Notes: generated from the sequence alone by a model not told the origin. DNA of 64,000 nucleotides from an uncultured Bacteroidaceae bacterium (GCA_944320785.1 CALUIR010000003.1:98241-162240); one strand, 5' to 3'; counted from the first letter of the stretch, positions 34,749-43,798 are shown. Numbers and translations are program-made.

Positions 34749-35716
34749 GAAGGCTTGCGCAGGGCATCCTTTTGTTTCTTTGCGCTGTGTTTGCGGCTTG
34801 CGTGCGCCAAGGGGAAAAGCCGTACATATCGGGCGGCAAGGTTTCCCAGCGTGCGGTGGATTCTTTAGTTTGCCTTCAGGAACGCCACTATACATGGGGC
34901 AGCAATTTCAAGGTCGTGGCAGATTCTTTGCGGCTTGAGTCCTTCCCCGTGAAAGGGAGGGGTGCGGTCGTCTATCGTGGCGAGCGTGTCGTGGTGGCGG
35001 AATTCATGGTGCAGCCTGCGGATTCGGTGGATTCCATTTGGGTGAAAGTGGCTCATAGCCAAGAGGTGCAAGGCTGGTTGCGTGAGTCGGAACTATTGCC
35101 GCGCATTGTGCCTGACGATCCTGTTTCGCGGTTCATCCATTCCTTTTCTGGTGTTCGTGTGCTTGCTTTCATGGCGTTGCTGTCCGTGTTCGCTGTTTTT
35201 TCTCTTTTCCTGTATTCCCGCAGGCGAGGAGGTTTCCTGCTTTGCCCTGTTGCCGCTGATGGCTTCTATCCTTTGCTTTGGTTGTCGTTCCTGTCGTTGG
35301 CAGCGGTGTCCTATGGCACACTTCGCCGTTTTTTCCCGGAGGTGTGGCTGCATTTCTATTTCAATCCTGTGCTGAATCCTTTTGCCCATCCTTTTGTGCT
35401 GTGCGCTTTTTTGTCGTGTGTTTGGGCCAGTCTTGTCGCGTTGCTGGCTGCGGTTGACGATTTGTTCCGCCATTCCTCTTCCCATGAGTTTTTCGTCTGC
35501 ATGCTGGGGTGGTTTGCCTTGGGCATGGCTTGTGGGTTGTTCTTTGCCTTTGCCACCTATTATTACGTAGGGTATGCTTTGTGTGCCTTGTGGCTCGCTT
35601 GTCTGGTTAAACGTTACCGGTCGTGTCAGGGAGGCCGTGCTTATCGCTGCGGGCATTGTGGTGCATGGCTGCAGTCGAAAGGGGCATGTCCCTGTTGCGG
35701 CGCTCTGAATGAATGA
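34745..35716 (+). CDS. Membrane lipoprotein with SH3-like domain and C-terminal zinc ribbon
   Basis: 323 residues of no named family that I recognise. A lipoprotein-like signal ends at Cys19 (LCAVFAAC). Residues about 45-120 look like a bacterial SH3 fold (FKVVADSLRL, IWVKVAHSQEVQGWLRESEL). Five or six membrane helices follow (about 135-290). The C terminus holds two cysteine pairs (CGHC near 302, CPCC near 315), a zinc ribbon facing the cytoplasm if the helix count is even. A lipid anchor before several helices would be unusual, so the first segment may instead be a plain signal anchor. Third gene of the metA-U32 operon (ATGA overlap). Confidence 0.75.
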   Translation: MRRLAQGILLFLCAVFAACVRQGEKPYISGGKVSQRAVDSLVCLQERHYTWGSNFKVVADSLRLESFPVKGRGAVVYRGERVVVAEFMVQPADSVDSIWVKVAHSQEVQGWLRESELLPRIVPDDPVSRFIHSFSGVRVLAFMALLSVFAVFSLFLYSRRRGGFLLCPVAADGFYPLLWLSFLSLAAVSYGTLRRFFPEVWLHFYFNPVLNPFAHPFVLCAFLSCVWASLVALLAAVDDLFRHSSSHEFFVCMLGWFALGMACGLFFAFATYYYVGYALCALWLACLVKRYRSCQGGRAYRCGHCGAWLQSKGACPCCGALNE

Positions 35717-35728
35717 AGGGCTGGCTTT

Positions 35729-36787
35729 TCATCTTTTCTTTTTAATGTTGGGCGTTATTTCTCCGGCCAAAGCCATGTTCATGCGTTTGCGTATTTCTGT
35801 GTGGCTCAGCCCGTGGCCAAGAAGGAACATCAGCTTGGTGACGGCGCTTTCAGGCGTGCTGTCGTAGCCGCTGATTACTCCGGCTTCGAGAAGATGGTAG
35901 CCTGTCTCGTAACGTTCCATCTCCACCGTGCCGCTTGCACATTGCGTGATGTTGACAATGATGATGCCTCTTTCGGCAGCTTCTTTCAAAAGCCGGATGA
36001 ACCATTCCTTTTGCGGCGCGTTGCCGGAGCCGAATGTTCTCAGCACAACGGCTTTCAGCCCTTCTACATGCAGGATGGACGATACGGTTTGTTCTCTTAT
36101 GCCGGGAAACAGGCTGAGGATGACGACATTCGTGTCAAAAAGATAATGTGGCTTGAAAGGGCGGGATGTGTCGGGCCTGATGATGAGGTGTTCTTCGTAT
36201 TTGATGTGGATGCCGGCATGAGCCAACGCAGGATAGTTGAACGAGCGGAAAGCGTTGAAGTTTTCCGCATTGATTTTGGTGGTTCGGTTGCCGCGCATCA
36301 GGCGGTTCTCAAAAAAGATGCATACTTCGGGAACCATCGGTTCGCCTTTGTCGTTCCTTGCAGCGGCTATCTCAATGGCTGTGATCAGGTTCTCTTTCCC
36401 GTCTGTCCGCAGCACGCCGATAGGCAGTTGCGAGCCGGTAAGGATGACAGGCTTTGCAAGGTTTTCGAGCATGAAACTGAGGGCAGAGGCCGTATATGCC
36501 ATCGTGTCGGTGCCGTGCAGTATGACAAATCCATCGAATTGGTTGTAGTTGTAATTGATGATTTTCACCAATTTTGCCCAATAGAGGGGTTCCATGTCTG
36601 AGGAATCGATGGGCGGGTTGAACTGGTAAGAAGATATGCGGTAGTTGAATCGTTTCAATTCAGGCACATGTTTCAGCAGATGGTCGAAATTGAAGTTTTC
36701 CAATGCGCCGGTTTCCGGGTTTTCAATCATCCCGATGGTTCCGCCGGTGTATATCAACAAGACTGATGGGCATGAGTTGGACGGCAT
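35729..36787 (-). CDS. ansA: Type I L-asparaginase
   Basis: 352 residues. VLLIYTGGTIGMIENP (about 9-24) holds the first catalytic Thr, and ILHGTDTMAYTASALSFML (near 95) holds the second Thr-Asp pair. No signal peptide is present, which fits the cytoplasmic type I enzyme that hydrolyses asparagine to aspartate and ammonia. I use the ATG at 36787; the TTG at 36814 falls in the promoter. It converges on the preceding membrane protein gene with a 12-base gap and diverges from an outer-membrane protein gene. Confidence 0.93.
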   Translation of the reverse strand: MPSNSCPSVLLIYTGGTIGMIENPETGALENFNFDHLLKHVPELKRFNYRISSYQFNPPIDSSDMEPLYWAKLVKIINYNYNQFDGFVILHGTDTMAYTASALSFMLENLAKPVILTGSQLPIGVLRTDGKENLITAIEIAAARNDKGEPMVPEVCIFFENRLMRGNRTTKINAENFNAFRSFNYPALAHAGIHIKYEEHLIIRPDTSRPFKPHYLFDTNVVILSLFPGIREQTVSSILHVEGLKAVVLRTFGSGNAPQKEWFIRLLKEAAERGIIIVNITQCASGTVEMERYETGYHLLEAGVISGYDSTPESAVTKLMFLLGHGLSHTEIRKRMNMALAGEITPNIKKKR

Positions 36788-36811
36788 GGCAATTCTTTTT
36801 TGTTCACAGGG

Positions 36812-36819
36812 CAAAAATA
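36812..36819 (-). promoter_or_regulatory. -7 box (TATTTTTG) for the asparaginase gene
   Basis: On the minus strand CAAAAATA reads TATTTTTG, 24 bases before the ATG. A TTG 18 bases upstream is a partial -33. Confidence 0.5.
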
Positions 36820-36908
36820 GTGAAGATTGTTCAAATGCAAGCGTTTTGCCGTCTTTCTTGCTGTTATTTTCCTCGTGATTCTTTTTTAATGAATTAATAT
36901 AGATTTTT

Positions 36909-36939
36909 TTTGCAACAGGAAATGGTTTTTATACCTTTG
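36909..36939 (+). promoter_or_regulatory. Full promoter (TTTG-N19-TACCTTTG)
   Basis: TTTG at 36909-36912 and TACCTTTG at 36932-36939 are 19 bases apart, an exact Bacteroidetes sigma-A promoter. The 66-base AT-rich leader runs to the ATG at 37006. Confidence 0.8.
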
Positions 36940-37005
36940 TAGCATCAAAACAAGCGTTTTTGGACGCAAGGGAACAAGAAATAAAAATTATTCTTAAAAT
37001 TGAAA

Positions 37006-37878
37006 ATGAAGAAAATGGCATTTAGGTGGAAGCTATGCATGTTTTTGGTCGGTGCTTTGGGTGTGCAAAGTGTTTATGCACAGGAAAACGGGGCCACGGG
37101 TGTCACGCAAGACGTGGATTCTTTGTATAATGTAGTGAATGAATTGAACTCGCAATTGGATGAAGTGAAGATGAACGAAAAGAATGAAGCCGTATGGAAG
37201 AAGCGGGCGAAATATTTTAATATCGGCTACATTACGAACCAGGAATTGACATTGGAGGATGCGGAAAGTGATTTCAAGTGGGAAAGCAAGTTCGGCATGG
37301 ACCTCAACTGGGGGCGTACTTATTACATTCCGAAGAAACCGTTGTTCGGTATGTTGAAGTTCGGCATTGATTGGAGTTGGATGGACCTGAATTATGTGAT
37401 GTACAAGGATTATGAGGATGAAACGTCAGGAATGGGAATGCCTTCCGGCGGGAGCGGCTCGTATTATGACGAAGAAGACGATGAGTTGGCTTTGGGTGTC
37501 CATCAGTTGGAATACGGCATGCGCATCGGTCCTTCCATCACGGTGAATCCTGTGGACCATCTGAAGGTAGGCACGTATTTCCATTTCATGCCGTCTTATT
37601 CGTTGATTCTGATTGACGACGAGTTCAACCACGGTTATGTGTCGCATTTCGTTTTTGGCGGCCAAGTGGCTTACAAGGCCATTTCCTTGGGTGTGGAAGG
37701 CCGTTGGGGCAAAGCGAAGTACACGAATCTGTCGTTTGACGACGAAGGCGACTATGGCTATGATGATACCATGGATGGCGACCTTTCGGTAGGCGACATG
37801 CTGGACGAGGCAATCAGCAAGAAGAAAATCAAATTCCGCAACAAGTCGTTCCGCATCTATTTGAGTTTCCGTTTCTGA
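37006..37878 (+). CDS. Conserved Bacteroidales outer-membrane beta-barrel protein
   Basis: 290 residues. A signal peptide (cleavage near VQSVYA-QEN, residue 25) is followed by a short predicted coiled coil (about 36-65, DSLYNVVNELNSQLDEVK). The rest is a barrel of alternating strands ending FRIYLSFRF. An acidic glycine-rich loop (near 140-165, YYDEEDDE) may bind cations. I cannot name a function. It has the best promoter in this part of the window and is monocistronic, with a bidirectional terminator at its end. The TTG at 37000 is rejected as start. Confidence 0.75.
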   Translation: MKKMAFRWKLCMFLVGALGVQSVYAQENGATGVTQDVDSLYNVVNELNSQLDEVKMNEKNEAVWKKRAKYFNIGYITNQELTLEDAESDFKWESKFGMDLNWGRTYYIPKKPLFGMLKFGIDWSWMDLNYVMYKDYEDETSGMGMPSGGSGSYYDEEDDELALGVHQLEYGMRIGPSITVNPVDHLKVGTYFHFMPSYSLILIDDEFNHGYVSHFVFGGQVAYKAISLGVEGRWGKAKYTNLSFDDEGDYGYDDTMDGDLSVGDMLDEAISKKKIKFRNKSFRIYLSFRF

Positions 37879-37894
37879 GAGACTATTGTTTTAA

Positions 37895-37942
37895 AAGCCC
37901 GCCCCTTTCCCCTGAACACAAGCAAGGAAAGGGGCGGCGCTT
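37895..37942. terminator. Bidirectional terminator between the barrel gene and trpB
   Basis: CCGCCCCTTTCC (37899-37910) pairs perfectly with GGAAAGGGGCGG (37926-37937) around a 15-base loop. T- or A-rich flanks on both sides suit the two convergent genes. Confidence 0.7.
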
Positions 37943-37944
37943 GT

Positions 37945-39138
37945 TTATGCGTCCAGGTGTCGGATGTATGTATCCATGTCCTTGTCGCCGCGTCCTGACA
38001 CGGTGAGAACGACGATGTCTCCCGGTTTGAATTTCACTTTGCCCAATGTGGCCAATGCATGCGATGATTCCAAGGCAGGGATGATGCCTTCCAGGCGTGT
38101 AAGCTCGTAAGCAGCCCGGAGCGCTTCATCATCGTTGACGGCAAACACCTTGGCACGGCCTTCTCTGGCGAGGCAGGCATGCAAGGGCCCGATGCCCGGA
38201 TAGTCCAGTCCGGCGGAGATGGAATAAGGCTCCATCACGTTTCCTTCCCCGTCTTGTATCACCAAAGTCCTTGAGCCGTGCAGGATGCAGGGCTTGCCTA
38301 ACAGGATGGATGCGGCGTTTTTCCCGCTTTCCAAGCCTTCTCCCCCTGCTTCGGCCAGGATGATTTTTGCCCGTTCGTCGTCCAAGTAATGGTAAATGGT
38401 GCCGCCGGCGTTGCTTCCTCCTCCGATGCAGGCTATCAGGTAGTCGGGATACTCCCGTCCTTCTTTCTCCAAAAGTTGCTGCTTGATTTCTTGGCTGATG
38501 ACGGACTGGAGGCGCACCACCATGTCGGGATAGGGATGAGGTCCCACGGCCGACCCGATGAGGTAATACGTGTCCTCCGGGTGTTGGCACCAGTCTTTGA
38601 TGGCTTCATCGACGGCATCTTGCAAAGTCATCCCGCCGGATGTGACGGCTTCTACCTTTGCGCCCAGCATTTTCATCTTTTGCACGTTGGGATGCTGCCG
38701 TTCCACGTCGGTCTTGCCCATGTAGATGACGCATTCCATGCCCATCAGTGCGCACACGGTGGCGGTAGCTACTCCGTGTTGCCCTGCCCCCGTTTCGGCG
38801 ATGATGCGTTTTTTTCCCATGCGGCGTGCAATCAGTGCCTGTCCGATGGCATTGTTTATTTTGTGCGCACCGGTATGGTTCAAGTCTTCCCGCTTCAGAT
38901 AGACCTTGCATCCATGTTTCTCCGAGAGGCGTTCGGACAGGTAGAGCGGGGAGGGCCGCCCCACGTAGTCGCGCAGCAATTGGTTGAATTCTTTTTGGAA
39001 CGAAGGTTCGTCCATGATTTTCCGGTAGTTCTCTTTGAGTTCGTTGATGCAGCGTTGCAAGGCTTCTGGCACGTATGCTCCTCCGAACTCACCGTAATAG
39101 CCATTTGTGTCGGCTTGGAATTTTGTTTTCATTTTCAT
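37945..39138 (-). CDS. trpB: Tryptophan synthase beta chain (solitary)
   Basis: 397 residues. [17 protein letters not shown] (about 87-103) carries the PLP lysine. [15 protein letters not shown] (near 233) binds the PLP phosphate, and [16 protein letters not shown] is the usual beta-subunit block. It joins indole and serine to make tryptophan. This is the ordinary TrpB1-like length, yet no other trp gene adjoins it: the next gene downstream converges. It sits behind a leader peptide and terminator (39175-39311) that form a tryptophan attenuator, so its expression should track charged tRNA-Trp. Confidence 0.95.
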   Translation of the reverse strand: MKMKTKFQADTNGYYGEFGGAYVPEALQRCINELKENYRKIMDEPSFQKEFNQLLRDYVGRPSPLYLSERLSEKHGCKVYLKREDLNHTGAHKINNAIGQALIARRMGKKRIIAETGAGQHGVATATVCALMGMECVIYMGKTDVERQHPNVQKMKMLGAKVEAVTSGGMTLQDAVDEAIKDWCQHPEDTYYLIGSAVGPHPYPDMVVRLQSVISQEIKQQLLEKEGREYPDYLIACIGGGSNAGGTIYHYLDDERAKIILAEAGGEGLESGKNAASILLGKPCILHGSRTLVIQDGEGNVMEPYSISAGLDYPGIGPLHACLAREGRAKVFAVNDDEALRAAYELTRLEGIIPALESSHALATLGKVKFKPGDIVVLTVSGRGDKDMDTYIRHLDA

Positions 39139-39174
39139 TGGTTTTATAGGTTATTGGTTGTTTTTTGGGGATAA

Positions 39175-39220
39175 AAAGAACGGGAACTTGCCGTAAGTCT
39201 CCGACAAGTTCCCGTTCTTT
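39175..39220 (-). terminator. Attenuator terminator in the trpB leader
   Basis: On the minus strand AAAGAACGGGAACTTG and its exact complement form a 16-bp stem with a 14-base loop, followed by a T-rich run. It lies between the Trp leader peptide and the trpB ATG. Eight loop-region bases (CUUACGGC in RNA, 39197-39190) can pair with GUCGUAAG overlapping the leader stop codon (39261-39254). Confidence 0.85.
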
Positions 39221-39254
39221 GCATTCTATTTTGTTGCATGCAGGGTGTGCCACC

Positions 39255-39311
39255 TTACGACCGTCCGGGTTGTAAAGGATGCCACCACCAGTATGTATTC
39301 ATTGTCTTCAT
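39255..39311 (-). CDS. Tryptophan leader peptide (WWW) of the trpB attenuator
   Basis: An 18-residue ORF too short for routine gene calling: MKTMNTYWWWHPLQPGRS followed by TAA. Three Trp codons in a row among 18 are a strong sign of ribosome-stalling control. It lies 27 bases after the -7 box, upstream of the terminator hairpin at 39175-39220 and of trpB. When Trp is scarce the ribosome should stall at the UGG triplet, leaving the stop-codon region free to pair with the terminator loop. The peptide itself needs no function. The mechanism is inferred from known trp attenuators. Confidence 0.85.
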   Translation of the reverse strand: MKTMNTYWWWHPLQPGRS

Positions 39312-39337
39312 GTATGCTGCATTGAATAATTCGTTGG

Positions 39338-39368
39338 CAAATATATGCACAATTTTTGTATTTGCAAA
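39338..39368 (-). promoter_or_regulatory. Full promoter (TTTG-N19-TATATTTG) of the trp leader
   Basis: On the minus strand TTTG at 39368-39365 and TATATTTG at 39345-39338 are exactly 19 bases apart. Transcription should start near 39330, about 20 bases before the leader peptide ATG. Confidence 0.8.
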
Positions 39369-39576
39369 ACAAAGTGGCATAAAAAGCAAGAAATTCGGGA
39401 AAAAAGTTCTGCAGTAGCCGCACGGAAGCCCATAGGACTGTTCACAAATCTTCTGGGAAGATGTTGGGTGCAACAAATGGACGGCCGGCAAAGTTGCGAA
39501 AGTTTAGGTTCGCAGCCTGTGCTTGGAATCCTAAGCCATCCAAAGGTTTTTTGTGGCAGGGATGGAGCAGGGCTCA
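39369..39576. other. Gene-free region between the trp promoter and the exuT terminator
   Basis: About 200 bases with no supported ORF, repeat or further promoter that I can see. Together with the trp leader it makes up the 500-base gap between trpB and exuT. Confidence 0.5.
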
Positions 39577-39614
39577 AAAAAGAATCCCCTTGCCTCAGGG
39601 CAAAGGGATTCTTT
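39577..39614 (-). terminator. Rho-independent terminator after exuT
   Basis: AAAGAATCCC (39579-39588) pairs with GGGATTCTTT (39605-39614), with TTGCC/GGCAA inside. On the minus strand the stem is followed by a run of T. Confidence 0.75.
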
Positions 39615-39641
39615 GGGTCTGGGTGTTCTTCAAGCCGTTGC

Positions 39642-41108
39642 TTATACTTTCACCAATTTGTATTTCGGAACCATGAGTTTCATCATGCACCAGCTGAACA
39701 GGTAGGCCAGCGAGGCCACGATGAACACAATCATGTAACCGGCTTGTTTGCCTTCGAAGCCGAGGAACAGCATGTTGGTTTCCTCTGAATGCGTGAACAG
39801 GATGCCTGAACAGTAGTTGAACAGGAAGCTGCCGATGCCGCCCACCATGCCTCCGATGCCCGTGACTGTGGCAACGGCCGACTTGGGGAACATGTCGCTC
39901 ACTACCGAATATACGTTGGCGCTCCAGCTTTGGTGCGCAGCGCCGATGATGCCGATCATGATGATGGGGAACCAGCAAGAGATGGAGCCGGCCGATTGTG
40001 CGAACAACCCGATCAACGGGAAGAAGGAGAATATCAGCATGGCTTTCATTCTCCCTTTGTACGGGTCCATGCCTCTCTTCTCTACAAAGATGGTGGGCAG
40101 GTAGCTTCCGTAGATAGACAGCATGGAGATGAGGTATAAAGTGAATATCAGCATGATGCCCATCCAAGAGTCGGAACTGTAGCCATATACGTCTTTCACG
40201 TAGGCAGGCGCCCAGAACAGGAAGAACCACCATACGCCGTCCGGCAAGAAACGGCCGAAGATTACGGCCCATGTCTGGCGGAACGTGAAGCATTTCCACA
40301 AACTGATTTTGGGGCCGTCGTTGTTGTCCGTGGTCACGGTGTTTTCGGCCACGGCATCTTGCTCGATGTATTCCAATTCCGCTTTGTTCACATGTTTGCT
40401 GTCTCTGGGTTTGTCATACACTTTGTAGAACGCAATCATCCAAAGCAAGCCGAAGCCGCTCATCACGATGAAAGCCATTTCCCAGCCTAAGGCGCGCGCA
40501 ATGCCCGGAATGATGAACGGAGCCACCAATGCTCCGATTTGCGCTCCTGCGTTGAACAAGCCGGTGGCAAAGCCACGATCCTTCTTCGGGAAGTATTCTG
40601 CAGTGATTTTCACGGCAGAAGGGAAGTTGCCCGACTCACCCATTGCCACGATGACACGCATGGCGAGGAACAGCCATGTGCTGACCGTGGACACCGCCAA
40701 GGCAATGTTGCCCGTGCTTCTGATGGCGGCCAGATGCTCGCGTGTGGCATCGAAGCTGAACAGCCACGTGCCGTCCACGATGCCGCTCGTCAGGATGCTG
40801 GTGAAGGCATGGAGAGTTGCGCCCACCACCCATGTGCCGAAAGCGCAAAGGTAGCCCCGGCGGGTGCCTACTTTGTCGATGAACTTGCCGATGAACAGCA
40901 TGCTGATGGCGTAGGCCAGCGAGAACACGCCGGTGATAAGCCCGTAGTTGTCATCGTTCCATCCCAATTCGGGAGCGATGAAGTCTTTGTAGGTCAGTGA
41001 AAGGACCTGTCGGTCCATGTAGGTGGCTGCTGTCGCGAGGAACAGCATGGTGCAGATGACCCATCGGTAGTTGGTCATCTTTGCTTGGGTCTCCTTTAAA
41101 TTGCTCAT
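39642..41108 (-). CDS. exuT: ExuT-like hexuronate MFS symporter
   Basis: 488 residues with twelve predicted membrane helices. It opens YRWVICTMLFLATAATYMDR and continues with SLAYAISMLFIGKFIDKVGTR split across helices 2-3, the anion:cation symporter (ACS) pattern of ExuT/GudP. Members carry galacturonate, glucuronate or related acids with protons across the inner membrane. It is last in the minus-strand set IIC, kduI, exuT (19- and 56-base gaps) and ends in a terminator. The neighbouring KduI and GH105 suggest that 5-keto-4-deoxyuronate products are among its substrates. Confidence 0.9.
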   Translation of the reverse strand: MSNLKETQAKMTNYRWVICTMLFLATAATYMDRQVLSLTYKDFIAPELGWNDDNYGLITGVFSLAYAISMLFIGKFIDKVGTRRGYLCAFGTWVVGATLHAFTSILTSGIVDGTWLFSFDATREHLAAIRSTGNIALAVSTVSTWLFLAMRVIVAMGESGNFPSAVKITAEYFPKKDRGFATGLFNAGAQIGALVAPFIIPGIARALGWEMAFIVMSGFGLLWMIAFYKVYDKPRDSKHVNKAELEYIEQDAVAENTVTTDNNDGPKISLWKCFTFRQTWAVIFGRFLPDGVWWFFLFWAPAYVKDVYGYSSDSWMGIMLIFTLYLISMLSIYGSYLPTIFVEKRGMDPYKGRMKAMLIFSFFPLIGLFAQSAGSISCWFPIIMIGIIGAAHQSWSANVYSVVSDMFPKSAVATVTGIGGMVGGIGSFLFNYCSGILFTHSEETNMLFLGFEGKQAGYMIVFIVASLAYLFSWCMMKLMVPKYKLVKV

Positions 41109-41164
41109 GGTATTTTTGAATAGTTTCCTTTATAGGGTTAATAAATCAATGAATTGACTGTTCC

Positions 41165-42085
41165 TTATCTCATTTCCAGATATCCGATTTTGTCCATGTC
41201 GCCATAGTCCAGGTTTTCGCCTGCCATGCCCCAGATGAACATGTAGTTGCTGGTGCCTGCGGCGGCGTGGATGGACCATTCCGGCGACATGATGGCTTGT
41301 TCGTTGTGCAGCCACACGAGGCGTTCCTCCTGTGGTTCGCCCATCAGGTGGCAGATGGCGTTTCCTTCCGGCACATTGAAATAGAAGTATGCCTCGATGC
41401 GGCGGCTGTGCGTGTGTGCAGGCATGGTGTTCCATACGCTGCCCGGCTTCAGTTCCGTCAACCCCATCTGCAATTGGCAAGGCCCTTCTTCCAGCACGTT
41501 GTTCACAATCAACTGGTTGATTACGCGGTCGTTGCTTTCTTCCATTTTCCCGGCGGGAAACGAGTTGGCCTTCACGCTGCCTTTGCGTCCGTCAATGGTA
41601 ATCAGTTGTGTTTTGTATGCCGTGTGCGCTGTAGCCGAGTTCAAGTAGAATTTGGCCGGGTTGTTGGCATCCACGCTCTTGAAGGTCACTTTTTCGTTGC
41701 CTCTGCCCACGTAGAGGGCTTCCTTGAAGTTCAGCGCGTATTCCTTGCCGTCCACGGTGACGATGCCTTCGCCGCCCACGTTGATGATGCCCAATTCCCT
41801 TCTTTCCAAGAAATAGTTGGCTTTCAGCGGGTCGATGGTCTCAAGTACCAATTCCTTCTGAACGGGTACTGCGCCTCCGAAGATGAAGCGGTCGTAGAGG
41901 GAGTACGTGAGGTTGATTTCATCCGCCACCATCACCTTTTCCATCACAAAGCGATCACGGATCCGTTGCGTGTCGTATGTTTTCACGTCTTCCGGATGGC
42001 ATGCGGTCTGCATGGTGTAGTTCACTTGTGCCGAAGCAGCCGTGGCTGCAACGCCCAACACGAGGGCAATAGCTAATCTTTTCAT
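41165..42085 (-). CDS. kduI: 5-keto-4-deoxyuronate isomerase with an N-terminal signal peptide
   Basis: 306 residues, 28 more than E. coli KduI. The metal ligands H224, H226, E231 (in [15 protein letters not shown]) and H273 (in [10 protein letters not shown]) keep the E. coli spacing with a constant offset of 28. So the extra residues are all N-terminal. That extension, [20 protein letters not shown], is a textbook signal peptide. The enzyme converts 5-keto-4-deoxyuronate to 2,5-diketo-3-deoxygluconate, normally in the cytoplasm; here it should be periplasmic. It lies between the IIC and exuT genes in one operon and shares the locus with a periplasmic GH105. Confidence 0.93.
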   Translation of the reverse strand: MKRLAIALVLGVAATAASAQVNYTMQTACHPEDVKTYDTQRIRDRFVMEKVMVADEINLTYSLYDRFIFGGAVPVQKELVLETIDPLKANYFLERRELGIINVGGEGIVTVDGKEYALNFKEALYVGRGNEKVTFKSVDANNPAKFYLNSATAHTAYKTQLITIDGRKGSVKANSFPAGKMEESNDRVINQLIVNNVLEEGPCQLQMGLTELKPGSVWNTMPAHTHSRRIEAYFYFNVPEGNAICHLMGEPQEERLVWLHNEQAIMSPEWSIHAAAGTSNYMFIWGMAGENLDYGDMDKIGYLEMR

Positions 42086-42104
42086 AATGCTTTTCTTAAA
42101 ATGT

Positions 42105-43547
42105 TTATGGTTGGTTTTCAGTTTGATTGTTCTCTAAGTTGCCTTCTGCGGCTTTTTGCTGGTATTTCACGATGGCGCGCCGGTTCCATAGCATCAGCAG
42201 CACGGTGCAGGCCAGCAATATGGCTGCGCCAATGTATTTGAATGTATAGGTCAGGTGGAATATCACCCACGAGAAGATGCTGGAGGCGAAGTCCAGTGCG
42301 CCGCCTTCGAAGCCGTCGGGAATCTTCAAGGCGCCGTCCGGGCTTCCGTTGGCTACGGTCGTGGCGTAGGCATCATTGGCCGCCTGTGTGAAGTGGGGCG
42401 CCAAGTCAGTTACGAAATAAAGCCCTACGGTCAAGGCTACCAATCCGATGATGAATGACTTCAGCACATTGCCTTTTGTGATGGGCAACACCAAGGGGAA
42501 CACGTAGAACATGCCTGCCAATGAGGCCAATGGCAGGAATTGGTTGCCGGGCAGCACCACGGCCAGCAGGATGATGACCGGGATCAACAGCAGCGACACC
42601 ACCAAAGTGGCAGGATGGCCGATGACCAGTGCCGGGCTCATGCCGATGTTCAGCCCGATGGCGCCCTTGAACTTTCGGGCTATCAGTTCGCGTGTTGCGT
42701 CGGAAATGGGCTTCAGCCCCTCGATGAACAGGCTGGTGATGCGGGGAATCAGTTCCATCACCGCGCCCATCTTGATGCCCAACCCTAATATGTAGGGAAT
42801 GCGGTCCAGCATCTCTTGGCCGTTCCGGCAGGAAAGGAGGGCGATGGCGCAACCTACGATGACCCCAAGGAACAAAGGCTCGCCCAATAAGCCGAATTTC
42901 TTCTTCATCCCTTCCGCGTCGATGTTCAGCTTGTCGAAGCCGGGGATTTTGTCAAGCAACTTGTTGATGGCGATGGCGAAAGGCAGGAATCCCGCGCAGA
43001 AAGGCTGTGGAATGGAAATGCCTTCCATGCCCGGATAGAAGCTTTGGAACTTCTTGGCGGTGTAGTCTGCGGCAATCAGCGTGATGATGTAGCAGATGAT
43101 GGCGGCAAAGAAGCCCCACCAGATGTTGCCGCTGGCAAAATACACCACGGCGCCGATGAAAGCGAAGTGCCAATAGTTCCACAGGTCGATGTTCACGGTG
43201 CGGGTGGTTTTCGTCAAAAGCATCAGGATGTTCACGCCTAGGCACACTGGGATGATGAAGGCGCCTACGGAGGTGTTGTAGGCCACGGCGGCTGCGGCGG
43301 GCCAACCCATGTCGAACACTTTCAGCTGCAAGTCATAGATTTCCACCACTTGGTTCAGCGCAGGACCCAAACTGCTTGTCAACAGGGCGGTGACGACGGA
43401 AAGGCCCACGAACCCCACGCCGACTAACAACCCGCTTTTTAATGCTTTGCTGAGTTTGATGCCGATGCACACACCTAAAATCGTGAAAATGATAGGCATC
43501 ATCACGGCTGCTCCCAGCCCGATAATGTAGCTAAATACTTCTTTCAT
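42105..43547 (-). CDS. Orphan PTS galactitol-type EIIC (GatC-like) transporter
   Basis: 480 residues with many membrane helices ([20 protein letters not shown] at 10-29 onward) and a conserved cytoplasmic-type block [20 protein letters not shown]. The sequence pattern is that of the GatC/EIIC-GAT family. No EIIA, EIIB, EI or HPr gene is nearby, and Bacteroidetes generally lack a sugar PTS, so it probably works as a secondary carrier without phosphorylation. It is first in the operon with kduI and exuT. The ATG at 43547 gives the family start; the longer frame to 43625 runs through the promoter. Confidence 0.85.
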   Translation of the reverse strand: MKEVFSYIIGLGAAVMMPIIFTILGVCIGIKLSKALKSGLLVGVGFVGLSVVTALLTSSLGPALNQVVEIYDLQLKVFDMGWPAAAAVAYNTSVGAFIIPVCLGVNILMLLTKTTRTVNIDLWNYWHFAFIGAVVYFASGNIWWGFFAAIICYIITLIAADYTAKKFQSFYPGMEGISIPQPFCAGFLPFAIAINKLLDKIPGFDKLNIDAEGMKKKFGLLGEPLFLGVIVGCAIALLSCRNGQEMLDRIPYILGLGIKMGAVMELIPRITSLFIEGLKPISDATRELIARKFKGAIGLNIGMSPALVIGHPATLVVSLLLIPVIILLAVVLPGNQFLPLASLAGMFYVFPLVLPITKGNVLKSFIIGLVALTVGLYFVTDLAPHFTQAANDAYATTVANGSPDGALKIPDGFEGGALDFASSIFSWVIFHLTYTFKYIGAAILLACTVLLMLWNRRAIVKYQQKAAEGNLENNQTENQP

Positions 43548-43594
43548 GCTTATAATATTAATAATGTATTCCTTGATATTAGATAAGATGACGG

Positions 43595-43625
43595 CAAAAA
43601 TAAATCCTTTTCTTTGTTTTTGCAA
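43595..43625 (-). promoter_or_regulatory. Promoter (TTG-N20-TATTTTTG) for the IIC-kduI-exuT operon
   Basis: On the minus strand TATTTTTG (43602-43595) is 47 bases before the ATG, and a TTG at 43625-43623 is 20 bases upstream of it. It faces away from the GH105 promoter. Confidence 0.6.
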
Positions 43626-43769
43626 TTAAAAACTTAATTATTAGCGATTTTTTTGGGGATATGCGCGGGTGGCATAGAAAAATGCTTTCATAAATCGTTG
43701 GCGCACACGGGAAAATAAAAAAAATCAAAGGATTTTTGATGAAAATGCTTTTTATTCGACTCTTTTTTT

Positions 43770-43777
43770 TACTTTTG
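43770..43777 (+). promoter_or_regulatory. -7 box (TACTTTTG) for GH105
   Basis: TACTTTTG fits TAnnTTTG and lies 21 bases before the ATG at 43799. It falls inside the longer open frame from 43736, which argues against that earlier start. Confidence 0.6.
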
Positions 43778-43798
43778 CCTCGTCAATGCTTCAATCTA

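Noticed and set aside
36788-37005. Possible riboswitch before the outer-membrane protein gene
   Set aside because: Only a standard promoter and an AT-rich leader without a stable fold are visible.
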